The notes under the pieces were generated by a model, which did not search any database, was not told where the DNA came from, and saw only the letters and a program-made list of their open reading frames with translations. The position numbers and the translations under genes are program-made. A stretch of 64,000 nt of DNA, from NCBI RefSeq assembly GCF_004005945.1, contig NZ_SACS01000003.1:142790-206789 (forward strand). The letters are read 5' to 3'. Source of the stretch: Rheinheimera riviphila. GTDB taxonomy: Bacteria > Pseudomonadota > Gammaproteobacteria > Enterobacterales > Alteromonadaceae. The stretch's first letter is position 1; each line of letters opens with the position of its first letter. Shown here in pieces: positions 56,091 through 64,000 of this stretch.

Positions 56091-56842
56091 GTCTGTGGCA
56101 ACAATGTCAGGGCGAACATCAGATCAAACCGCTGCAAGGCATGCTGCTACGGCTGGTTGAAAGTCAGGAACAAATTGCCACTTTAGGTTACGTCGACACG
56201 CTGGAAGAACAGGCGTTACTGGAAACTTTACTGGACGACACCAAACCCAATTATCCGGCGCATTGTCAAAATCTGCATTATTTACTAAAAACGCCATTTC
56301 GCTACCCACCGCTGAAATGGGGCTCGCGTTTTGGTCAGGTGCATGAACCCGGCATTTTTTATGGCGGTGGGACGCTGAATGTCACACTAGCCGAAGCCGC
56401 ATATTACAGATTGTTGTTTTGGGACTCGATGTCCGGCACTGCGCCCAAAGCGCAAATTCAGACGGCCCACACCATGTTTTCAGTCCCTTATCAAACTGAA
56501 CGCGGTATCCAATTACAACAGCCGCCTTTTGACACAGTCGCAGCCATTATTACCGACCGCAGTCACTATCAGGCGACGCAGCAACTTGGCAAAGCGATGC
56601 GTAGCAGTGGCATCGAAGCCTTTGAATACCCATCAGCCCGCGATCCGAATTCTGGCATTTGCATTGGTTTATTCAGCGCCCTGGCGTTAGCCAGCAAACA
56701 ACCTGCTGACTTATCCGCCTGGTGGTGTGAAGTCAGCCAGCAAGGTGTCAGTTTTAAAGCTGCCAATCAAAGTCAGATTTACCACTTTGCCCGCAGCTTG
56801 TTTACCGAGCAGGATCAGTTGCCACAGCCAGCCACGGCTTGA
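56087..56842 (+). CDS. RES-domain toxin
   Basis: A 251-residue RES-domain protein. The family toxins (MbcT, ParT, RES-Pp) degrade NAD+ or modify proteins with ADP-ribose. Candidate key residues are Arg22 in MLLRLVES, the segment GRF-like SRFGQVHEPGIFYGGGTLNVTLAEAAYYR near residues 80-108 with a conserved Tyr and Glu, and the Ser of PSARDP. The start is GTG, overlapping the antitoxin stop. At 251 residues it is longer than the shortest RES toxins, but normal for the group with larger N-terminal regions. Confidence 0.9.
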   Translation: MSLWQQCQGEHQIKPLQGMLLRLVESQEQIATLGYVDTLEEQALLETLLDDTKPNYPAHCQNLHYLLKTPFRYPPLKWGSRFGQVHEPGIFYGGGTLNVTLAEAAYYRLLFWDSMSGTAPKAQIQTAHTMFSVPYQTERGIQLQQPPFDTVAAIITDRSHYQATQQLGKAMRSSGIEAFEYPSARDPNSGICIGLFSALALASKQPADLSAWWCEVSQQGVSFKAANQSQIYHFARSLFTEQDQLPQPATA

Positions 56843-56849
56843 ATGTGCG

Positions 56850-57887
56850 TTATTCACTCGCCGCGATTTTCAGCACCAATTTGCCGGTCACCGCATTACT
56901 GGCCATCAGTTGATGCGCCACCGCAGCGTCTTGCCAGTCAAATACCTGCGCCAATACTGGTTTGATCACCCCCTGCGCCAGCGCCTGCCCAAACTGGCTG
57001 ATAAAATCGCGACATAACTGCGATTTGTAATCGTCCGAGCGATTGCGCAAGGTCGAACAAATCAGCTGGCCGCGTTTTTTAAACATCAACGCCAGATCCA
57101 AAGGCGGTACCGTGCGCCCGCCCATCATCGCCAGCACCACAATCCGGCCATCGAGCGCCAGTAGCTGTAAATCTTTGCTGATATAGTCCGCCGCCACCGC
57201 ATCAACAATCACATTAAAACCTTGCGGGCGAAATTTTTGTAACTCACTGACAAAATCCTGGGTTTTATAGTTGACGCAAATATCAGCGCCTAACGCATAA
57301 CAATCCTGCGCTTTGCTATCCGAACCAACGGTCACCGCCACTACTGCGCCTAACTGTTTGGCCAGCTGAATACCGGCCGTGCCGACGCCGCTGGCACCAG
57401 CGTGCAGTAGTACAGCGCCATTTGGCTTTAAATCACCAATATGCAGCATCGCCTGAAATGCGGTTAAAAATACTTCTGCGGTTGCAGCTGCTTCAACATC
57501 ACCTTGCACTTCGCTTTGAAATAACAGATGGTCCTGCTGCAGCACGGCATATTCGGCATAACCGCCACCAGGCACCAAGCCAAACACTTTTTTGCCGATA
57601 AGGCTGCTATCGGCTTCGCTACCAACCGCAACGATAGTGCCGGCGACTTCCAGGCCGAGAATTGGGCTTTCGCCCGGCGGTGGCGGATATACACCGGCGC
57701 GCTGGGCTAAATCGGCGCGGTTGACTCCTGCTGCAGCCACTTTCACCAGCACTTGTTGCGCCGATGGCGGTGGTAGAGGGATCTCGACGAAGTGAAGATC
57801 GCTGTTTGGGCCTGGATTGATGACATCAATCGCCCGCATCAGCATTGGCAGATTTGGATTTAGTGATTGCTCAGTGGCTTGGCTCAT
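56850..57887 (-). CDS. NAD(P)H-quinone oxidoreductase, zeta-crystallin/PIG3 type
   Basis: A 345-residue medium-chain dehydrogenase without the zinc cysteines. VKVAAAGVNRADLAQRAGVYPPPPGESPILGLEVAG is the quinone oxidoreductase signature near residues 50-85. The nucleotide-binding motif is LLHAGASGVGTAGIQLAKQLGA near residues 160-182. The PIG3 subgroup reduces quinones with NADPH in the cytoplasm. The gene is convergent with the RES toxin gene, with only seven bases between stops. Confidence 0.92.
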   Translation of the reverse strand: MSQATEQSLNPNLPMLMRAIDVINPGPNSDLHFVEIPLPPPSAQQVLVKVAAAGVNRADLAQRAGVYPPPPGESPILGLEVAGTIVAVGSEADSSLIGKKVFGLVPGGGYAEYAVLQQDHLLFQSEVQGDVEAAATAEVFLTAFQAMLHIGDLKPNGAVLLHAGASGVGTAGIQLAKQLGAVVAVTVGSDSKAQDCYALGADICVNYKTQDFVSELQKFRPQGFNVIVDAVAADYISKDLQLLALDGRIVVLAMMGGRTVPPLDLALMFKKRGQLICSTLRNRSDDYKSQLCRDFISQFGQALAQGVIKPVLAQVFDWQDAAVAHQLMASNAVTGKLVLKIAASE

Positions 57888-58114
57888 CGGAATGTCCTGA
57901 AATCTAAAAAACTCACCTTAACGCATCGAAGCCTATTGCGACAATCCAATCACAACTCAGAATTTCTGCCTGACTGTGCGGCAAAACTATGCAGGAAAGC
58001 ACCGCTGAAGTCACCGCAACTGACAAACAGCCCCCCAAATCATAACTTTCGCTTTAGCTTTGACGCTTCACACACTAAAATGCGCGTCTTTCCCGCCAAC
58101 ACAGAAGCAACGCC

Positions 58115-59305
58115 ATGACCTCCAGTATTATTTTACAAGCCGACCGTGATAAATCGTTAAAACGCCGCCATCCATGGGTGTTTTCCCAAGCGGTCAAACA
58201 GGTGCATGGCACACCAAACTCCGGCGATACGGTCGATATCGTCACGGAAAAAGGCGAGTTTGTGGCTCGTGGCGCTTATTCACCCAATTCGCAAATCCGC
58301 GCCCGCGTCTGGACCTTTGATCAAAACGAAGTGATCGACGCCGACTTTTTCCAACGTCGAATTCAACAAGCCTGGGCCGTCCGCCAGCAATTATTCGATT
58401 TAAACCAAACCAATGGTATCCGGGTGGTTGCCGCTGAGTCGGATGGTTTGCCGGGTGTGACCATCGATTTGTACGCTGATGTGTTGGTTTGTCAGTTACT
58501 GAGCGCCGGTGCCGAGCGTCAGCGTAAACACATTATCGCCGCCTTAAAACAACTGTTTGCCGGTTACAGCATTTACGAGCGTTCTGATGCCGACGTGCGT
58601 AAAAAAGAAGGTTTAGAGCCAAAAACTGGTTGGTTACATTTGCCGCGTGAATCCGGCGAAGTGGTGATTAAAGAAAATGGTCTGAATATTCTGGTGGATG
58701 TGATCAACGGTCACAAAACCGGTTTTTATCTCGATCAACGCGACAGCCGCGCCGCTGCTGGCCGTTATGCCAAAGGCAAAAATGTGCTGAATTGTTTCAG
58801 CTACACCGGCACTTTCGCTTTGTCTGCCCTGCAAGGCGGCGCGAATCATGTCACCAACGCTGATTTATCCGATTTGGCATTAGAAACAGCCACCCGCAAT
58901 GCACAACTGAATCAGCTGCATTTATCACAACTCACCAACACCAAAGCCGATGTGTTTAAACTGCTGCGTCAGTATAAAGATCAGGGTTTACAGTTTGATA
59001 TGGTGATTTTGGACCCACCAAAATTTGCTGAAAACAAAAGTCAGTTAGTTGGCGCTTGTCGTGGTTATAAAGACATCAACCGCCTGGCGATGCTGCTGGT
59101 CAAACCTGGTGGCTTGCTGTTGACCTTCTCGTGTTCAGGTTTGATTGAAGAAAGTCTGTTCCACAAAGTAGTGGCCGATGCGGCGCTTGATGCCAATCGC
59201 GGTTGTTTGTTTATCGAGCGGTTAAGCCAGGCCACCGACCATCCAATCGCCAGTTTTTATCCTGAAGGCCATTACCTGAAAGGCTTGGTTTGTTTGATCC
59301 AATAA
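58115..59305 (+). CDS. rlmI: 23S rRNA m5C1962 methyltransferase RlmI
   Basis: A 396-residue class I methyltransferase, the same length as E. coli RlmI. An N-terminal PUA domain (LQADRDKSLKRRHPWVFSQAV) is followed by the SAM-binding motif NVLNCFSYTGTFALSALQGGA near residue 225, MVILDPPKFAENKS near 298 and FSCSGLIEESLF near 338, with the catalytic Cys in the last. It methylates C1962 of 23S rRNA. The gene is divergent from the quinone reductase; the ribosome site is weak. Confidence 0.93.
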   Translation: MTSSIILQADRDKSLKRRHPWVFSQAVKQVHGTPNSGDTVDIVTEKGEFVARGAYSPNSQIRARVWTFDQNEVIDADFFQRRIQQAWAVRQQLFDLNQTNGIRVVAAESDGLPGVTIDLYADVLVCQLLSAGAERQRKHIIAALKQLFAGYSIYERSDADVRKKEGLEPKTGWLHLPRESGEVVIKENGLNILVDVINGHKTGFYLDQRDSRAAAGRYAKGKNVLNCFSYTGTFALSALQGGANHVTNADLSDLALETATRNAQLNQLHLSQLTNTKADVFKLLRQYKDQGLQFDMVILDPPKFAENKSQLVGACRGYKDINRLAMLLVKPGGLLLTFSCSGLIEESLFHKVVADAALDANRGCLFIERLSQATDHPIASFYPEGHYLKGLVCLIQ

Positions 59306-59333
59306 TTGCTTTTTTCAATCAATGAATTTCCAA

Positions 59334-59359
59334 CGCCATCAGCATTTCAGCTGATGGCG
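59334..59359 (+). terminator. Hairpin after rlmI
   Basis: Perfect 10-bp arms CGCCATCAGC and GCTGATGGCG with a six-base loop, 28 bases past the rlmI stop. No T tract follows, so the function is uncertain. Confidence 0.45.
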
Positions 59360-59514
59360 CTGTTAGCTCCGAAAGCCAATCCTGTCCGTTTAGTCGCTTT
59401 AATTCCGCCATTTAACACAAAGCCGATATGAAAGTTCCGATTTTCACTGGTTGCAGTCAGCATGCTTGGTTATGATAGGCTTTTGCTTTTCCCGAACTTT
59501 CAACAGGAGTTGAT

Positions 59515-60084
59515 ATGCGTTTATTATTCGCCGCCGTTGCCCTTACTACCGCTTTTGCCAGCCAGGCCGCATGGCAACTGGATCCAGCACAATCACAATT
59601 GCGTTTTGTGTCCGTGAAAAATGGCGTGGTGGCTGAAGTGCATAAATTCAGCCAGCTGTCGGGAAGCTGGGTCGACGATGGCAAAGTGTCGGTGCAAATT
59701 CCGGTCGCGACCATCGACACGCTGATCCCGATCCGCAATGAGCGGATGCTGGAACATGTGCTGAATGCCAAAACCTTCCCGACGATCAGTGCCAGCGCGA
59801 TGATAGCCCCCAAGCTGCTGTCAGATTTAATGGTTGGCGCCAGCATGCAGCACAGTACTGAGCTGAGCCTGACGTTATTAGATCAGACGCAGACCTTACC
59901 GGTACAATTAACTTTGACTAAACTGGCCGATGGCAAAATTCAGGCTTCGACCACAGCGCCGGTGCTGGTGAACAGCGCTTCGTTTAAGCTGGACACCGGT
60001 GTGCGCAAGCTGCAGGAAATCGCCAAGCTCAATGACATTAGCTTAATGGTCCCTGTGACTTTTAACGTGGAATTTAAGCGTTAA
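59515..60084 (+). CDS. YceI family periplasmic lipocalin-like protein
   Basis: A 189-residue exported protein with signal peptide MRLLFAAVALTTAFASQAA and a YceI domain: WQLDPAQSQLRFVSVKNGVVAEVHKFSQLSGSW, ATIDTLIPIRNERMLEHVLNAKTFPTISASA and a C-terminal SLMVPVTFNVEFK. The YceI barrel binds polyisoprenoid or similar lipids in structurally known members. The role here is unknown; it is induced by alkaline or osmotic stress in E. coli. AGGAG lies seven bases before the start. A strong terminator follows. Confidence 0.92.
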   Translation: MRLLFAAVALTTAFASQAAWQLDPAQSQLRFVSVKNGVVAEVHKFSQLSGSWVDDGKVSVQIPVATIDTLIPIRNERMLEHVLNAKTFPTISASAMIAPKLLSDLMVGASMQHSTELSLTLLDQTQTLPVQLTLTKLADGKIQASTTAPVLVNSASFKLDTGVRKLQEIAKLNDISLMVPVTFNVEFKR

Positions 60085-60114
60085 GCACCCAACATTCACA
60101 GCTCTAAAATGCAT

Positions 60115-60141
60115 AAAGGGACAGTCATTGACTGTCCCTTT
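60115..60141. terminator. Bidirectional terminator between yceI-like and yjiH-like genes
   Basis: 13-bp perfect arms, AAAGGGACAGTCA and its complement, with a minimal loop, between two convergent genes. TTTGTTATTTAT follows on the plus strand and TTTATGCATTTT on the minus strand. Confidence 0.75.
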
Positions 60142-60179
60142 GTTATTTATCAAGCACGTCTTCTTTGCATCAACAACGT

Positions 60180-61544
60180 CTAAAACAACAGGTGTGCCAT
60201 ACCTGCGATCACCGGTAAAGTCACAATGGTACGCAGCAGGAAAATCAGTAATAAATCCAGCAACGTGACCGGGATCCGACTTCCGAGCAGCAAAGCCCCG
60301 ACTTCCGACATATAAATCAGTTGTGTGACCGACAAAGCCGCAATCACAAACCGGGTCATTTCATTTGGCACCGTAGAAATTAAAATCGAAGGCACGAACA
60401 TATCGGCAAAACCGACCATCACCGATTTTGAAGCTTCGCTGGCAAATGGAATTTGCAGTAGTTCAAATACCGGGACAAAAGGTGCACCTAAGTAACTAAA
60501 CAGCGGTGTATATTCAGCCAGGATCAACGCGCAACTACCGACCGCCATAATCACCGGTAACACGCCAAGCAACATGTCCAGTACGGTCTCTAACCCTTCT
60601 TTGATCGTACTGCCTACACCGGGCGCCATACTTGCACGATGTAGTCCATGAGAAAAAGCACGTGCCCAAATTGATGTACGGCTGAAATGCCCGCCTTCAG
60701 CAACCATTTGATCGGTACCGGTCAGGTAGGTATCAGACTTGCGGTTTAACGGTGGTAAGCGCGGTACTATAATGGCTGCAACAATACCGGCCAGACAAAT
60801 TGTTGCGTAAAAAGGCACAAACATATGTTCGAGTTTTACCTGGCCCAACACCACCAAACAAAAAGTAACCGAAACCGCTGAAAATGTAGTGCCGATCACC
60901 GCGGCTTCCCGCGCGGTGTAAAAACCGGCTTCATATTGTTTGCTGGTCAGTAAAATACCAACGCTGCCATCACCCAGCCAGGAGGCGATGCAATCCACTG
61001 CGGAGCGACCCGGCAACCGGAACACTGGCCGCATAATTTTACTCATCAGGGTGCCGACCATTTCCAGCAAACCGAAATTCAATAACAGCGGCAGTAATAA
61101 ACCGGCAAACACAAACACACAGAGCAGCACCGGCAGTAAGTCGTTAAAAACCAGAGCCCCGGTCGCTTTACTAATCACAAAGGCCGGTCCAACCCCCGAA
61201 TACACCATCACAATCAGTGCGGCACCCAGCAGGCGCACAAACAGCCAAATCCAGCTTGGGTTAAACAACTTTTGCCACAATGGCCGTTGTAATAAAGCCG
61301 CTGGCTGGAACAGTTTTGTTCCCAATGTCGCCAGTGCTGACGACACCACCAACACCGTTAACAACATGGGAATGGCATCACCTAAAGTGGTTTTCAGCCA
61401 GTTCGCCAGCATCGCGACCGGGATCGTCAGACCTTGGGCTGAGGGAATGGGTGTCATAAACAGGAACAAACCGGCTAACGACGGTATCGCCAACACCGCC
61501 AGATTGCGCCAGCTGAAATAATTCACAGAATGAGCAGATGACAT
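60180..61544 (-). CDS. YjiH family membrane protein with Gate (nucleoside-recognition-like) domains
   Basis: A 454-residue inner-membrane protein with about eleven helices. Characteristic stretches are GDGSVGILLTSKQYEAGFYTAREAAVIGTTFSAVSVTFC near residues 195-235, and FASEASKSVMVGFADMFVPSILIS near 370-395. The paired Gate domains resemble those of nucleoside transporters and spore maturation proteins, but no substrate has been established. The ATG at 61544 was chosen; a TTG 12 codons upstream extends the frame but has no ribosome site. A direct duplication of TCTGCTCATTCTG flanks the ATG. Confidence 0.87.
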   Translation of the reverse strand: MSSAHSVNYFSWRNLAVLAIPSLAGLFLFMTPIPSAQGLTIPVAMLANWLKTTLGDAIPMLLTVLVVSSALATLGTKLFQPAALLQRPLWQKLFNPSWIWLFVRLLGAALIVMVYSGVGPAFVISKATGALVFNDLLPVLLCVFVFAGLLLPLLLNFGLLEMVGTLMSKIMRPVFRLPGRSAVDCIASWLGDGSVGILLTSKQYEAGFYTAREAAVIGTTFSAVSVTFCLVVLGQVKLEHMFVPFYATICLAGIVAAIIVPRLPPLNRKSDTYLTGTDQMVAEGGHFSRTSIWARAFSHGLHRASMAPGVGSTIKEGLETVLDMLLGVLPVIMAVGSCALILAEYTPLFSYLGAPFVPVFELLQIPFASEASKSVMVGFADMFVPSILISTVPNEMTRFVIAALSVTQLIYMSEVGALLLGSRIPVTLLDLLLIFLLRTIVTLPVIAGMAHLLF

Positions 61545-61702
61545 AGTTAAATCAGAATGAGCAGACTCAGAATGCGGCAAGGGTAATGACTTTATCGGCG
61601 AATGTCACCTTTTTGGCAGGCGAAGAGCCACGACTGGTTAAATTTTGACAAATCACACCGCTGCCGTGGTGCAAACCAGCACGCACCGGAAACCGACAGC
61701 GG

Positions 61703-62002
61703 TCAGTTCATTTCGATAAACAGCAAGCCAAGTAAATAAATATCTTCGCTTTCCGCGCCGCAGCGTACCACTTTGGCATGCGCATCGAGCGGCACCAGAC
61801 TGGTGTTGGTCGATTCTAACCGTACATGCAGCATCAGCCCCATTTCCAGTGGTTCATCCACTTCGACTGACATACCGGTGGCACTTAAATCGCGGCAAAT
61901 GCCGCTGAGCACGCGGCCGGATTCCGGGTCGTTGACGATCATCTGCACATCGCTATTGACCATCATCCGGAAGTAATTTCGTTTATCGTTGCGAGTCAGC
62001 AT
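61703..62002 (-). CDS. PilZ domain protein
   Basis: A 99-residue single-domain PilZ protein. The N-terminal NDKRNYFRMMV matches the RxxxR c-di-GMP motif only in part (K-R-N-Y-F-R), and the second motif reads CRDLSATGMSVEV, fitting D/N-x-S-x-x-G. Together they suggest c-di-GMP binding, possibly from cyclases such as that at 22336. The start at 62002 has GAGG upstream. It may control motility or polysaccharide output; the target is unknown. Confidence 0.87.
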   Translation of the reverse strand: MLTRNDKRNYFRMMVNSDVQMIVNDPESGRVLSGICRDLSATGMSVEVDEPLEMGLMLHVRLESTNTSLVPLDAHAKVVRCGAESEDIYLLGLLFIEMN

Positions 62003-62139
62003 GACATCCTCTGTTGCGTTGGCCAGATACAGCGCATAAATCATCCGATTGTTATAATTCTTTCAGCGCCCGCTGTAAAGGTGCGAAAGCCGCAGCGTTA
62101 TTTTCGCAACGGCGGTTTCAGCAAATTTTAACCAAGAAG

Positions 62140-64000
62140 TTATTTATATTCCTGCACTGCCAACAACACCCGCTTGGACGAAATCGGGTACGGCGTACCT
62201 AACTGCTGCGCGAACAACGACACTTTTAATTCTTCCAGCATCCAGCGGATAGCATCCACTTCAACTGGCAGCACCTTGCCGGAAAACTTACCGAGTAACG
62301 CCTGATAAGCGTCCGCCGCTTTCTGATACTCGTGCATCATTAACCGATCACGTTGTGGATCCACCGGCAATTTTTCCAACCGTTTTTGCAGCGCCTGTAA
62401 ATAGCGTTTCACATCATCCAGTTTCGCAGCGCCGTGTGCGGTGACAAAACCTTTAAACAGCAAAGTATCTAATTGCTGTTTGATATCCGCATTGGCATAA
62501 GCCAAAGCTAAATCGAGCCTGCCGCGTAGTTTTTTCGAAATATCATGGCCAATGGTTAGAATTTGCTCCACTTTGAGGGCAATGCTGACCACCCGCTCGC
62601 CGATTTCGGCGCGCACTTTATCGCGCAGTTGCAAAAACTCTGTGTCACTTTCCGGCCACTCGGCTTCGCTGACCAGGCTATCAATACCGGCGGCGATGCA
62701 ATCGTCAATCAGCTCCAGCACTTTGCCAAAGGGGTTAAAATACAAACCCAGCTTGGCTTTATTTGGCAACGACTCCTGCAGATATTTCACTGGCGATGGA
62801 ATATTCAGCAGCAACAAGCGGCGTAGTCCAAGCAAGGACAACGCCCTAGCTTGCTCCGGGTTATCCAGCAATTTAATCGACACACTGTGTTTATCATCAA
62901 TCAGCGCCGGGAAGGCTTTGATTTCATAACCACTTTGAATTTTGATGTACTCGCGTGGTAATTCACCAAAACTCCATTCGGTCAGTTTTTGCTGCTCAAT
63001 GCCCTGCTCGGCCACTTGGCTCAACGTCTGTTGCACCTTACCCTGCAATTCTTGTTTCAGTAAATCCAGCGAACGGCCTTGTTTCAGGGTATGGCCCTGG
63101 TCATCCACCACTTTAAAATTAAATTTCAGATGCGCATCTAAAGCTGATAATTCCCAGCTACCATCCGGAATAGTGACACCGCTCATCCGTTTTAAGCGCT
63201 GACTGACCACATCCAATAACGCACCATCGTCCGGCTTAATACTTTGCAGCAACGCATCGGCGTAGTTCGGTGCCGGCACAAAATTACGGCGCAGCACTTT
63301 TGGCAAGGATTTAATCAGCGCCACCAACAAGTCATGGCGAAGGCCAGGAATTAACCAATCAAAGCCCTGATTTTGCAGCTGATTTAAAAGCGTTAACGGA
63401 ATAATTAAACTCACGCCATCATCAGGTGCGCCCGGCGAAAAATGATATTCCAGTGGCAAAGTCAGATTGCCCTGACGCCACAATTCCGGGTAACTGTCGG
63501 CCGTCACCGCATCGGCACCGTGCTTTTTCAGGCTATCCGGGTCAAAGTTGAGAAACTTCGGATTTTTTTTCTGCTGCTCGCGCCACCATTTTGCAAAATC
63601 GACGCGGTTATTTGCAAACTGCGGAATTTTCTCGGCATAAAAACCAGCCAGCGTTTCTTCATCAACCAGAATATCGCGGCGACGGGATTTGTCTTCGAGT
63701 TCAGTGACCGCTTCAATCAAGCGCTGATTGTGCTGTAAAAAGGCTTCATTGCTACCAAGGTCCTGATTCACCAGCGCTTCACGGATAAACAACTGGTGAC
63801 AAAGCGCCGGGTCAATTTTGCTATACAGCACCGCCCGTTTGGCGACAATCACCAAACCATACAACGTCACTTGCTCGTAGGCGATGACCGCGCCGCGTTT
63901 TTTCTCCCAATGCGGCTCACTGAAACTGCGATTGACCAGATGCTGCGCCAACGGCTCAATCCACTCTGGTTCAATTTTGGCGATAGTGCGCGCATACAAG
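62140..64000 (-). CDS. hrpA: ATP-dependent RNA helicase HrpA, C-terminal part
   Basis: The last 620 residues or so of HrpA, a DEAH-box helicase of about 1300 residues that rescues stalled ribosomes. The helicase motifs lie beyond the right edge. The segment includes the OB-fold end (WEKKRGAVIAYEQVTLYGLVIVAKRAVLYSKIDP) and the large DUF3418 domain (PEEYIKIQSGYEIKAFPALID-like region, RALSLLGLRRLLLLN, ending near ALLGKFSGKVLPVEVDAIRWMLEELKVSLFAQQLGT). No frame interruption is seen. The call rests on the DUF3418 tail. Confidence 0.93.
   Translation of the reverse strand, partial: LYARTIAKIEPEWIEPLAQHLVNRSFSEPHWEKKRGAVIAYEQVTLYGLVIVAKRAVLYSKIDPALCHQLFIREALVNQDLGSNEAFLQHNQRLIEAVTELEDKSRRRDILVDEETLAGFYAEKIPQFANNRVDFAKWWREQQKKNPKFLNFDPDSLKKHGADAVTADSYPELWRQGNLTLPLEYHFSPGAPDDGVSLIIPLTLLNQLQNQGFDWLIPGLRHDLLVALIKSLPKVLRRNFVPAPNYADALLQSIKPDDGALLDVVSQRLKRMSGVTIPDGSWELSALDAHLKFNFKVVDDQGHTLKQGRSLDLLKQELQGKVQQTLSQVAEQGIEQQKLTEWSFGELPREYIKIQSGYEIKAFPALIDDKHSVSIKLLDNPEQARALSLLGLRRLLLLNIPSPVKYLQESLPNKAKLGLYFNPFGKVLELIDDCIAAGIDSLVSEAEWPESDTEFLQLRDKVRAEIGERVVSIALKVEQILTIGHDISKKLRGRLDLALAYANADIKQQLDTLLFKGFVTAHGAAKLDDVKRYLQALQKRLEKLPVDPQRDRLMMHEYQKAADAYQALLGKFSGKVLPVEVDAIRWMLEELKVSLFAQQLGTPYPISSKRVLLAVQEYK

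Overview
The window is a gene-dense stretch of a Gram-negative chromosome, almost certainly a gammaproteobacterium of the Alteromonadales/Rheinheimera type. That assignment is inference from gene families and neighbourhoods: NAD-specific large glutamate dehydrogenase, proQ-prc, divergent mrp/metG with dcd, pepN next to a DUF2835 gene, a bkd complex without its own E3, TonB-dependent receptors, and HrpA with the DUF3418 tail. No rRNA, prophage, integrase, insertion sequence or CRISPR array was seen. Most of it is ordinary core genome.

Layout. 1-2042: N-terminal part of NAD-glutamate dehydrogenase (cut by the window edge). 2441-9392: a four-gene minus-strand cluster, DUF1302 barrel, DUF1329 periplasmic protein, then after an internal terminator-like hairpin a YCF48-type propeller and an MMPL/RND transporter. 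This is the most system-like unit of poorly known function here. 9710-15645: DUF2835, pepN, nhaC and an NSS sodium symporter. 15799-19410: prc, proQ, an acidic hypothetical and free-Met-R-sulfoxide reductase as one operon. 19493-26147: SIMPL protein, LTA4H-like M1 peptidase, PAS-GGDEF cyclase, a Hanks-type kinase with an unrecognised C-terminal half, and a periplasmic solute-binding protein. 26290-30048: branched-chain 2-oxoacid dehydrogenase (bkd) genes with two 16-bp operator-like inverted repeats upstream. 30532-34106: astE, a lamin-tail endonuclease I and a DMT exporter.

34339-35577 holds tRNA-Pro(GGG) followed by AT-richer DNA and an Abi-family HEPN protein, the only clear accessory spot. 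35674-40529 holds a second solute-binding protein, a cluster of REP-like palindromes, a TonB receptor and a ZIP metal transporter, the last two each with a Fur-box-like site. 40681-46916 holds an ABM-fold monooxygenase, an SbtA-like bicarbonate permease divergent from a LysR regulator, threonine aldolase, an ABC exporter and a GST. 47056-54077 holds a repeat-bearing DUF3300 protein, a DMT exporter, an orphan terminator/candidate small RNA, dcd, mrp and metG. 54221-56842 holds a YcaD-type MFS protein and an Xre/RES toxin-antitoxin pair with a clear palindromic operator-promoter. 56850-64000 holds a quinone oxidoreductase, rlmI, yceI, a YjiH-family membrane protein, a PilZ protein and the C-terminal part of hrpA.

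The shared physiological theme is amino-acid and peptide breakdown (glutamate dehydrogenase, PepN, M1 peptidase, bkd, AstE, threonine aldolase) plus sodium-coupled transport and iron-responsive uptake.
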